Shown here piece after piece: positions 54,446 to 62,133 of a DNA stretch of 64,000 bases; position 1 is the first letter of the stretch, and each line of letters opens with the position of its first letter. The stretch comes from Sideroxydans sp. CL21 (GTDB taxonomy: Bacteria; Pseudomonadota; Gammaproteobacteria; Burkholderiales; Gallionellaceae). The position numbers and the translations under genes are program-made. The stretch covers positions 2,492,501-2,556,500 of the forward strand of contig NZ_LR699166.1 in NCBI RefSeq assembly GCF_902459525.1, read 5' to 3'. Below the pieces are notes generated by a model. That model was not told where the DNA came from. It searched no databases and was given only the letters and a program-made list of their open reading frames with translations.

Positions 54446-55114
54446 ATGCGCGTACTGGTGATCGAAGACGACGCCTTGCTGGGTGATGCGATCCAGGCTG
54501 GATTGAAACAGTCCGGCTACGCCGTGGACTGGATGAAAGACGGCGTCTCGGCCGACCAGGCCCTCGGTACCGAACCCTATGCCGCCGCAGTGCTGGATCT
54601 GGGCCTGCCGCGCATGTCCGGGCTTGAGGTATTGCGGCGTCTGCGCAGCCGCAATATCCCGATACCGGTGCTGATCCTGACCGCGATGGATACGGTGGAT
54701 GACCGCATAAAGGGGTTGGACGCCGGTGCGGACGACTACCTGGCCAAACCGTTCGACATGGGTGAACTGGCGGCCCGCCTGCGTGCACTGATTCGACGCG
54801 GCAGCGGCAAGCCTGCGCCTGCCATGCAGGTCGCCGGCGTAAAGTTGGAACCCGCCGCACACCGCGTACTTTATCGCGATCAGGTGATCGAGCTTCCCGC
54901 CAAGGAATTCGCCGTGCTGCATGCCCTGATGCTCAATGCAGGCAGAGTGCTGTCGCGTACCCAGATCGAAGAACAGCTTTATGCCTGGGGCGAAGAAGTC
55001 GAAAGCAATGCTGTTGAGGTGTATATCCACCATTTGCGGCGCAAGCTGTTTCCGGGATTGATCGAGACCATCCGCGGCGTAGGCTACTTGATACCCGAAG
55101 GCAAAAATGCTTGA
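54446..55114 (+). CDS. OmpR-family response regulator, QseB/PmrA-like
   Basis: A 222-residue regulator with a receiver domain (IEDDALLGDAI, the phospho-acceptor in AAVLDLGLPRMSG, ILTAMD, the lysine in LAKPFD) and a winged-helix DNA-binding domain. It is 28 bases after the cytochrome b gene and overlaps the kinase gene by eight bases. A matching YTTAAK-N5-YTTAAK box stands in front of shp. Confidence 0.93.
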   Translation: MRVLVIEDDALLGDAIQAGLKQSGYAVDWMKDGVSADQALGTEPYAAAVLDLGLPRMSGLEVLRRLRSRNIPIPVLILTAMDTVDDRIKGLDAGADDYLAKPFDMGELAARLRALIRRGSGKPAPAMQVAGVKLEPAAHRVLYRDQVIELPAKEFAVLHALMLNAGRVLSRTQIEEQLYAWGEEVESNAVEVYIHHLRRKLFPGLIETIRGVGYLIPEGKNA

Positions 55115-56444
55115 AATGCGCGGACGGGGCTCGTTAAAGCAAAGACTGCTGGTGCTGGCTTTGGCAACTGTCCTCCTGGTATGGATCGCCGCGGCTGCGT
55201 TCACCTATTTCGATGCACGCGAGGAATTCGGCGAAATACTGGATGCACACCTCGCACAGTCCGCCGCACTGATTGTCGTCCAGGCACATGACTTCGATGA
55301 AGTCGAAGCCGAACACACGCCATTACTGAACAGATATGCCCACAGAGTTGCATTTCAGGTCTGGACTGGAGGACGAGTGCTGCGCCTGCATTCCGCGAAT
55401 GCGCCAGAAGAGCCTTTATCCGATGTCAGGAGCGGTTTCAGCGACAAAATCATCAACGGGCAGCGCTGGCGGGTATTCAGCACCTGGGACGACTCCGGCG
55501 AGAATTTGATCCATGTGGCCGAGCTTACCAAAGAACGCGACGAACTATCTGGCGCCATTGCCGGCAATTTGCTGAAGCCGCTATTGTTCTCGCTTCCGTT
55601 GCTGGCAATTCTGCTGTGGCTGTCTGTGACGCGCAGCCTGCGCCCGCTGGTCAGGCTGACCAGCGAAGTTGCTCAGCGCGAACCGGACAACCTTGCGCCA
55701 CTGGAGGTCGGCACAGCCCCCCGCGAGGTGGCACCGTTAATCGCTCGTCTCAACAAATTGTTCATCCGCATTGATGCTTCCATGCAAAAAGAGCGCCGCT
55801 TCACCGCAGATGCCGCGCACGAACTGCGTACCCCGGTGGCAGGCATCAAGGCTCAGGCGCAAGTGGCCCGCACTGCCTCCACCGACGCCGAACGCATTCG
55901 CGCGCTTGACAACGCGATTCTCGGTTGCGACCGTGCCGCCCACCTGATCGATCAGTTGCTGACTCTGGCACGCATCGACACGTTGGGCGATGAAACAACA
56001 GAGCCGTGCCAACTCAGGGCAATTGCTGCCGAAGTGATTGCCGCGATTGCACCGGCTGCACTAAACCAGAATGTGCGACTCGAATTGACGGAAGGCGCGG
56101 AAGCGACAGTACGCGGCAATCCCCTATTGCTACGCATAATGCTGCGCAACCTGATCGATAATGCCGTCCGCCATACCACGCCCGGAACATCGGTTCTGGT
56201 GAAAATCACTCAAGAACAGGGACGGATTTTCCTTTCGGTAAGCGACAATGGTCCGGGGATTCCGGAAGCGGAATTGGAAAAAGTAGCGGAGCGTTTTTAT
56301 CGCCCGTTAGGCACGAGCGCCAGCGGCAGCGGGTTGGGACTCTCGATCGTCAAGCGCATCGCCGAGATTCATGCTTCATCCCTGCAACTGGCTCAAAATG
56401 AAGACGGTAACGGGCTGCGCGTGACAGTGACTTTCACGTCATGA
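55107..56444 (+). CDS. sensor histidine kinase, QseC-like
   Basis: 445 residues with two membrane segments (about 12-35 and 152-172) around a periplasmic sensor, a HAMP-like linker, and the cytosolic kinase: phospho-acceptor in FTADAAHELRTPVAGIKAQA, N-box NLIDNAVRHT, G1 DNGPGIP and G2 GSGLGLSIV. Its signal is unknown; control of a haem/redox operon suggests an electron-transport, metal or nitrosative cue. Confidence 0.93.
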   Translation: MLEMRGRGSLKQRLLVLALATVLLVWIAAAAFTYFDAREEFGEILDAHLAQSAALIVVQAHDFDEVEAEHTPLLNRYAHRVAFQVWTGGRVLRLHSANAPEEPLSDVRSGFSDKIINGQRWRVFSTWDDSGENLIHVAELTKERDELSGAIAGNLLKPLLFSLPLLAILLWLSVTRSLRPLVRLTSEVAQREPDNLAPLEVGTAPREVAPLIARLNKLFIRIDASMQKERRFTADAAHELRTPVAGIKAQAQVARTASTDAERIRALDNAILGCDRAAHLIDQLLTLARIDTLGDETTEPCQLRAIAAEVIAAIAPAALNQNVRLELTEGAEATVRGNPLLLRIMLRNLIDNAVRHTTPGTSVLVKITQEQGRIFLSVSDNGPGIPEAELEKVAERFYRPLGTSASGSGLGLSIVKRIAEIHASSLQLAQNEDGNGLRVTVTFTS

Positions 56445-56537
56445 TGTCATCCCACTTTCAACCGCATACTTAAGTTTCACTTCGCATGACATCCTTTGAT
56501 ATGGTCAACGACTGTAACTAAAGCCAGCACCATCAAT

Positions 56538-56582
56538 GGGTTAGGAAGCGCGCTCCGAAGCCCTTCCCAACCCTGATTTTTT
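56538..56582 (+). terminator. terminator after the two-component genes
   Basis: GGGTTAGGAAG (56538-56548) pairs with CTTCCCAACCC (56563-56573) with one A-C mismatch, followed by TGA and seven Ts. Confidence 0.7.
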
Positions 56583-56681
56583 TGGTTAGGATGCCGCCCA
56601 GTCCAGTTGTACTTCCAGGCGGCAAAAGACCGTACCTAAATCCCAATATCTAAAATATTTAAACCAAAGCGAGAACCAAAC

Positions 56682-57008
56682 ATGAGCGAACATATCCGTT
56701 ATGTCACCGATGCCACTTTTACCGCCGAGGTGCTACAGTCACCGTTGCCCGTACTGGTAGACTACTGGGCTGAGTGGTGCGGCCCCTGCCGAATGATCGC
56801 CCCTATCCTGGATGAAGTCTCCAAGGAATATGCAGGGCGCCTGAACGTCGCCAAACTCAACGTGGATGAAAACCAGCAAACCCCCCAAAAATACGGCGTT
56901 CGTGGCATTCCGACGCTGATGTTGTTCAAGAACGGCAACATCGAAGCAACCAAAGTCGGTGCATTATCCAAGTCACAACTTACCGCTTTCATTGACAGCC
57001 ACATCTGA
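56682..57008 (+). CDS. trxA: thioredoxin 1
   Basis: TrxA reduces disulfides in many enzymes, including the APS reductase of this window. The 108 residues carry [17 protein letters not shown] with the WCGPC redox site and the cis-proline GIPTLMLF. rho follows after a 163-base leader. Confidence 0.98.
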   Translation: MSEHIRYVTDATFTAEVLQSPLPVLVDYWAEWCGPCRMIAPILDEVSKEYAGRLNVAKLNVDENQQTPQKYGVRGIPTLMLFKNGNIEATKVGALSKSQLTAFIDSHI

Positions 57009-57171
57009 ACCCTTTAGTCTGCCGCCCGTAACTGCTCTGTTTCGTCCTGAATCCTACTGAAAAATAATTAAAGACGCTCAAAGCAGTTCGGCGCGGAATA
57101 TCCCGCAAACCCCGTAACAACACATTCCTGGCAACTCTTCACAACCTAGCGCCATCGCGCCTCATCCACAT

Positions 57172-58428
57172 ATGCATTTATCCGACCTCAAGACCAAACA
57201 CATCACCGAACTGGTGGAAATGGCCACCACCAACCAAATCGACAATGCCAACCGCATGCGCAAGCAGGACCTGATCTTCGCGCTGCTGAAGAATCAGGCG
57301 AAGAAAGGCGAGAGCATTTTCGGCGAAGGCACGTTGGAAGTATTGCCGGACGGCTTCGGTTTCCTGCGCTCCCCGGACACTTCTTATCTCGCAGGGCCGG
57401 ACGATATCTACGTCAGCCCCAGCCAGGTGCGCCGCTTCAACCTGCATACCGGCGATTCGATCGAGGGCGAGATCCGCACCCCGAAAGAGGGTGAACGCTA
57501 TGTGGCTTTGGTCAAGGTGGATAAAGTCAACGGCGAACCGCCCGAGAACGCCAAGAACAAGATCCTGTTCGAGAACCTGACGCCGCTGTTCCCGACTGTG
57601 CACATGACGCTGGAACGCGACATCCGTGCCGAGGAGAACATCACCGGACGCATCATCGACATCGTCGCGCCCATCGGCAAAGGCCAGCGCGGTTTGCTGG
57701 TGGCCTCGCCCAAGTCCGGCAAGACGGTGATGCTGCAACACATCGCGCACTCCATCTCGGCCAACAATCCGGATGCGACGCTAATCGTGCTGCTGATTGA
57801 CGAACGTCCCGAGGAAGTAACTGAAATGAGTCGCACCGTGCGCGGCGAAGTAGTCGCCTCGACCTTCGACGAACCAGCCACGCGCCACGTACAGGTCGCC
57901 GAAATGGTGCTGGAAAAAGCCAAACGCCTGGTTGAACACAAAAAGGATGTAGTCATCCTGCTCGACTCCATCACCCGTCTTGCACGTGCCTACAATACCG
58001 TGATCCCCTCCTCTGGCAAGGTATTGACCGGCGGCGTGGACGCCAACGCCCTGCAACGCCCCAAACGCTTCTTCGGCGCGGCGCGCAACATCGAGGAAGG
58101 CGGCTCGCTGACCATCATCGCCACGGCCCTGGTGGATACCGGCAGCCGTATGGACGACGTGATCTACGAAGAATTCAAGGGGACCGGCAACATGGAGATC
58201 CACCTGGATCGCCGCATGGCCGAAAAACGCATCTACCCGGCCATCAACGTCAACCGTTCGGGCACGCGCAAGGAAGAACTGCTCATCAAGCAGGACTTGC
58301 TGCAGCGTATCTGGGTACTGCGCAAGCTGCTCTACCCCATGGATGAGCTGGAAGCGATGGAATTCCTGCTGGATAAAGTCAAGGCAACGAAGAACAACGC
58401 CGAATTTTTCGACTCGATGAAGCGTTAA
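57172..58428 (+). CDS. rho: transcription termination factor Rho
   Basis: The hexameric RNA helicase that ends transcription. The 418 residues have the N-terminal [18 protein letters not shown], the cold-shock-like RNA site with DGFGFLRSP, the P-loop [19 protein letters not shown], the Q-loop-linked [12 protein letters not shown] and the R-loop region. trxA-rho order is usual in proteobacteria. Confidence 0.98.
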   Translation: MHLSDLKTKHITELVEMATTNQIDNANRMRKQDLIFALLKNQAKKGESIFGEGTLEVLPDGFGFLRSPDTSYLAGPDDIYVSPSQVRRFNLHTGDSIEGEIRTPKEGERYVALVKVDKVNGEPPENAKNKILFENLTPLFPTVHMTLERDIRAEENITGRIIDIVAPIGKGQRGLLVASPKSGKTVMLQHIAHSISANNPDATLIVLLIDERPEEVTEMSRTVRGEVVASTFDEPATRHVQVAEMVLEKAKRLVEHKKDVVILLDSITRLARAYNTVIPSSGKVLTGGVDANALQRPKRFFGAARNIEEGGSLTIIATALVDTGSRMDDVIYEEFKGTGNMEIHLDRRMAEKRIYPAINVNRSGTRKEELLIKQDLLQRIWVLRKLLYPMDELEAMEFLLDKVKATKNNAEFFDSMKR

Positions 58429-58448
58429 ACCCCTGAAAAAAGGGTTTT
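58427..58448 (+). terminator. short hairpin after rho
   Basis: AAACCC against GGGTTTT around TGAAAAAA, directly at the rho stop. The stem is only 6-7 bp and the T run four bases, so termination is tentative. Confidence 0.4.
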
Positions 58449-58474
58449 GACGGTTGGTCATGTTTATGTATAAT
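58447..58474 (+). promoter_or_regulatory. promoter of rplU-rpmA
   Basis: TTGACG (58447-58452), 16 bases, TATAAT (58469-58474). It starts at the end of the hairpin after rho and lies 36 bases before the rplU ATG. Confidence 0.75.
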
Positions 58475-58510
58475 GCGCGGCTCTGAAAAACCGCATCAAG
58501 CGAGGTCGTT

Positions 58511-58822
58511 ATGTACGCAGTAATCAAAACCGGTGGCAAGCAATATCGCGTTGTCGAAGGTGAAACTCTGAAGATCGAATCCATAGACGGCGACGTCGGC
58601 GGCGCGATCGTATTGGACAAAGTGCTGATGGTTGGCAATGGCGACAAGGTCTCCGTTGGACAGCCTCTGCTGAGCGGTGCTACCGTCAAGGCGACCATCA
58701 TCGCCAACGGTCGCCACGACAAAGTGACCATCTTCAAGATGCGTCGTCGTAAGCACTACCAGAAACATCAAGGACATCGTCAAAACTTTACTGAGATCCG
58801 CATCGACGGCATCTCGGCTTAA
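58511..58822 (+). CDS. rplU: 50S ribosomal protein L21
   Basis: L21 binds 23S rRNA. The 103-residue protein starts [20 protein letters not shown] and ends in the basic [20 protein letters not shown]. It is coupled with rpmA and has its own promoter. Confidence 0.98.
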   Translation: MYAVIKTGGKQYRVVEGETLKIESIDGDVGGAIVLDKVLMVGNGDKVSVGQPLLSGATVKATIIANGRHDKVTIFKMRRRKHYQKHQGHRQNFTEIRIDGISA

Positions 58823-58840
58823 TTCCGAAGGAGCTAGAAC

Positions 58841-59098
58841 ATGGCATCGAAAAAAGGCGGGGGTAGTACCAGTAACGGCCGCGACTCACACTCGAAACGT
58901 CTGGGTGTTAAGAGCTACGGCGGCGAATTGATTAGCGCGGGCAGCATCATCGTGCGTCAACGCGGGACACAGGTTCACGCGGGAGACAACGTCGGTATGG
59001 GCAAGGATCACACACTGTTCGCCAAGATCACCGGCAAGGTGGTGTTTGCGGTCAAGGGTGCTTTGAAGCGCAAGACAGTCAGCATCGTCGCTGCTTAA
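58841..59098 (+). CDS. rpmA: 50S ribosomal protein L27
   Basis: L27 reaches to the peptidyl-transferase centre by its N-terminus, [20 protein letters not shown]. At 85 residues it has normal length. obgE normally follows in this operon; here a gap with two hairpins and then recombinase genes come next. Confidence 0.98.
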   Translation: MASKKGGGSTSNGRDSHSKRLGVKSYGGELISAGSIIVRQRGTQVHAGDNVGMGKDHTLFAKITGKVVFAVKGALKRKTVSIVAA

Positions 59099-59118
59099 GC
59101 ATTCAAGCAGTTAAAATG

Positions 59119-59142
59119 AGCCCTATCGCGAGGTAGGGCTTT
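59119..59142 (+). terminator. hairpin downstream of rpmA
   Basis: A 7-bp perfect stem AGCCCTA (59119-59125) / TAGGGCT (59134-59140) with an 8-base loop and a short T run. It would end rplU-rpmA transcription close to the gene, as might be expected if obgE has been displaced. Confidence 0.55.
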
Positions 59143-59209
59143 AGATGGACAGGATATAGGGGTGAAGTAATATAACTCACCTGAAACATATCTAGAGGCG
59201 CATCAAAAT

Positions 59210-59240
59210 AAAAAGACAAGCTATTTGCTTGTCTTTTTTT
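59210..59240. terminator. strong bidirectional terminator before the recombinase genes
   Basis: A 12-bp perfect stem AAAAAGACAAGC (59210-59221) / GCTTGTCTTTTT (59227-59238) with a 5-base loop and T/A tails on both strands. It insulates the recombinase genes from rpmA transcription. Confidence 0.85.
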
Positions 59241-59263
59241 GTATCCATGATATGGTGGCTTCA

Positions 59264-59269
59264 TATAAT
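59264..59269 (+). promoter_or_regulatory. -10 element of the recombinase genes
   Basis: TATAAT 17 bases before the first recombinase ATG, with TTGTAT at 59239-59244 as a possible -35 (19-base spacer). The leader is short and no ribosome site is visible. Confidence 0.4.
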
Positions 59270-59286
59270 CTATTATTTGTAATTAT

Positions 59287-60594
59287 ATGCGGCTAGTTTA
59301 CGCAAAACGAAACTGTTTGCTTTTGCACGATGACGGGGCCATCCACTACCCGTTCAGCAAATATCTGACTGACGAACTGGACAACCCACACACGCGGGAA
59401 AAGGCTTCCCAAGCACTGCGCATATTTTATCGCCTCCTAGCTTCCCACAATATTGAACTGGCGGTTCGCGCGTTGGAAGGACGGTGCTTGACCCACAATG
59501 AATGCAAAAGTCTCGCGGGACTTTGTTACAGGAAGCTGAAAGAAATCGAGCTGCTATCCAATCGCAAGGTCGTTTTGCTTACAAGCGCCATGGCGGATAT
59601 AGAGCCCGACAAACTACCAAAAGCTTTGCAGCCCAATACGGCCCGCAAGAGTCTTATCGCCATCGCCGATTACCTCAAGTTTTATTGGGAAGTTTTTCTG
59701 GATCCCCATATTCGCTCTGAAAACCTGCGCATTGTGTTGAAGGAAGCCTATGAACAGACTCAAGATCGTTTGAAGAAAGCAATACATGGCACTAAACAGA
59801 ACCATCATCTGACAATTCGAAGCCTTCCTTCTCGCCGGTTTCTCGAATTGATCCGCAAAGTGGTACTGGAACCGGAATCCCTATTCCTGACAGCCGGCGG
59901 TAAAACTTCTGCGACGTTGTATCGGGATCGGGCAATGGTATTGGTAGCTTGCGAGGGCGTGAGGCCAGGGGCTATCGGCAACATCGCAAGGGCGGACTTC
60001 CGGGAAAAGTATCTGGCTATTCAGGATCATCGCAGACGTCGCGAAGGTCGCACGACGACCGGAGCCCCGGTGCTGAAACTGGGAGATACAACTCGTATCA
60101 ATTCGGCCTCCGAAACGATGCTCACGCTGTATCCGTTTACGACGGATGCTATCAACGACTATATTCGTTTCGAGAGAGACCCTATCCTGGCAAAACATCA
60201 GAGAAACCGAAGTCTTGGATTTCTTTTTCTGAACGAGAAGGGTGAGCCAATTAAGCATCGCTCCTCCATCACGGCAATGTTCAAGCGCCTGGGGGAACGC
60301 CTTGCCCAACAGGGTTTGCTCGATATCGGCAACGACCCGTATTTCCCCGACCAGTCCCAATATGAATTTTACGGATATGTTTTGCGTCATTCCGCAGCCA
60401 GTTTCTTCCTGGAGATGAAAGGTACGGAAGACGGGGTGCTGGACTCCATGAAGACGCGTTTTGGGTGGACGATGGAGAGTAGTCAGCCACAGCGATATGC
60501 CAATCGAGCGCTATCGGACCAAGCTGGCGTGGATTTGATGCAGTTCTACGAGCAACTTATAGCAGACGTGGCGGCGGCACGAGAAATGGAGTAG
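59287..60594 (+). CDS. tyrosine recombinase, first of a set of three
   Basis: A 435-residue phage-integrase-type protein. The catalytic domain lies in the C-terminal half: the first arginine in ACEGVRPGAIGNI, the LRHSAASFF box (with Tyr where the usual His of HxxR stands), Trp in FGWTMESS and the nucleophilic Tyr in PQRYANRA. N-terminal half is helical and likely binds DNA arms. A stop at 60594 and the next ATG at 60598 keep it in one transcription unit. It is probably one part of a multi-recombinase that inserts this element. Confidence 0.82.
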   Translation: MRLVYAKRNCLLLHDDGAIHYPFSKYLTDELDNPHTREKASQALRIFYRLLASHNIELAVRALEGRCLTHNECKSLAGLCYRKLKEIELLSNRKVVLLTSAMADIEPDKLPKALQPNTARKSLIAIADYLKFYWEVFLDPHIRSENLRIVLKEAYEQTQDRLKKAIHGTKQNHHLTIRSLPSRRFLELIRKVVLEPESLFLTAGGKTSATLYRDRAMVLVACEGVRPGAIGNIARADFREKYLAIQDHRRRREGRTTTGAPVLKLGDTTRINSASETMLTLYPFTTDAINDYIRFERDPILAKHQRNRSLGFLFLNEKGEPIKHRSSITAMFKRLGERLAQQGLLDIGNDPYFPDQSQYEFYGYVLRHSAASFFLEMKGTEDGVLDSMKTRFGWTMESSQPQRYANRALSDQAGVDLMQFYEQLIADVAAAREME

Positions 60595-60597
60595 GCG

Positions 60598-62133
60598 ATG
60601 ACACTCATGAAACAAACCATCGGCGGTACCGTCGCGAAATGGGACGATAAGGCGCCGCTTGCCTGGGAAATTAATGAGGAGACTGGACCAAGGACCGACC
60701 GTCGCATGACGACAGTCTCATTCGACCTGACCGACCTGCGAGACGGCTACGAGGATTCCTTTTTGCTCACGCTCAAAGACTTGCTTCTGGAACGACGGAA
60801 TCAAGTCCAAATCGCCTCCGTGTACTCCGAATGCAAAGGCCTCCAATCCATCTTCCTGAAAATTCATAAGCAAGAGTTACTGGACGGGAAGGTGGCAACT
60901 GTCGACCAAGCCTTCCTGCTGTCCTTGCGCACTATCCTTGCCGAAATCAATCGGGGTGACCTATATACTTTAAAGCGGTATTTCAAGTTGTACCGTCGCT
61001 CGGCGCTGTTCGCCTCCGACCTCGTTGCAAGCGACTTCCCGACAAAGATTCCAGACAAGGGGTATCAGGGCGAAATTATCTCCCGGATTCTTGCTAAGGC
61101 GCTCAACCGCGCCGCATGTGTCCAAATTCTCGGTGCGGCGGAGGACGCGTGGGAAGAAGACCGAATCGACATCGGCCATTTCTCGTTCCTCCAGCTCGCC
61201 TTCCACATCTTTGCGCGGCCTAAGAGCTACCGCCATCTCACGCTCGGTGATTTAATGATCGACATTGACAAGGACACCAATGTCAAATCCTACTTTCTAT
61301 TGGTCACGCCAGCCAAGACCGGAATTTACGCAACAGAGAAAATACCCTACCCGCTCAATTCTCGCGTCGGCGAGCTTCTCGCGTTGCAGCGTATCCACGT
61401 CACCCGAACCTACGGTCATCTGGTTGACGCGGCTGATCACGACAGACTTGCTCTGTTTCCCTACCGCCCCGTCGGCGAGGACGGCCGCTGGAAATCGGAG
61501 CATGCCCGGGAGCACTACGGGAGAACTGATGTTAGTTCCTTTAGAAGCGGATACCTGAATCCTATCAGACGGCTTCACAAATCGATCAGGTTCGACTTCA
61601 ACGCCCTGCGCCACACGGTCGGCACACAACTCGCCACATTTGGTTGTTCAAGCAAGACTATCCAGGCTGTCCTCAAGCACGCCAACGACGAAACCTGCCA
61701 AGCCTACGTCGACATTGCTTTCCACGGGCTGATCAAGGAGCTGAGTGATGCGATGGAACCTGCCTTCGCCGCGCATTTCCCAGTCATCGAAAATTTCCGC
61801 TCCGTGCACGATCCGGTCGACCCGGGCAAGGCGATTCGGAGCCTCGATATGGAAAATGGGAAAACGGAACTAACTGGAGAATGCGGACGCCGGATCGCAT
61901 GCCAGTACGCTCCGATTGCATGCTACCCATGCCCCCGCTATATCCCATGCTATGACGTCGACCACGCTGTGAACCTGAAAGTCGTAGAAGCCGATATCAA
62001 GAAATACGAGGGCGCCGGTCTGCCCTACCAGCACCTACTGAAGACGTATAAGGAGGCAAGGCTCTTCATCCTTTTGGTCGTGGCTGCGTCCGAGCAATAC
62101 CGAAACGCACTGGCAGCCAAGGAGGCACGATGA
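60598..62133 (+). CDS. tyrosine recombinase, second of a set of three
   Basis: 511 residues with a tyrosine-recombinase domain: arginine in PKSYRHLTLGDL, lysine in VTPAKTG, FNALRHTVGTQLA (Asn in place of the first His of HxxR), His in VLKHAND and the Tyr in CQAYVDIAF. A cysteine-rich tail after residue 425 (CGRRIACQYAPIACYPCPRY) looks like a zinc-binding end. GGAG precedes the ATG and the stop overlaps the third gene as ATGA. Confidence 0.82.
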   Translation: MTLMKQTIGGTVAKWDDKAPLAWEINEETGPRTDRRMTTVSFDLTDLRDGYEDSFLLTLKDLLLERRNQVQIASVYSECKGLQSIFLKIHKQELLDGKVATVDQAFLLSLRTILAEINRGDLYTLKRYFKLYRRSALFASDLVASDFPTKIPDKGYQGEIISRILAKALNRAACVQILGAAEDAWEEDRIDIGHFSFLQLAFHIFARPKSYRHLTLGDLMIDIDKDTNVKSYFLLVTPAKTGIYATEKIPYPLNSRVGELLALQRIHVTRTYGHLVDAADHDRLALFPYRPVGEDGRWKSEHAREHYGRTDVSSFRSGYLNPIRRLHKSIRFDFNALRHTVGTQLATFGCSSKTIQAVLKHANDETCQAYVDIAFHGLIKELSDAMEPAFAAHFPVIENFRSVHDPVDPGKAIRSLDMENGKTELTGECGRRIACQYAPIACYPCPRYIPCYDVDHAVNLKVVEADIKKYEGAGLPYQHLLKTYKEARLFILLVVAASEQYRNALAAKEAR

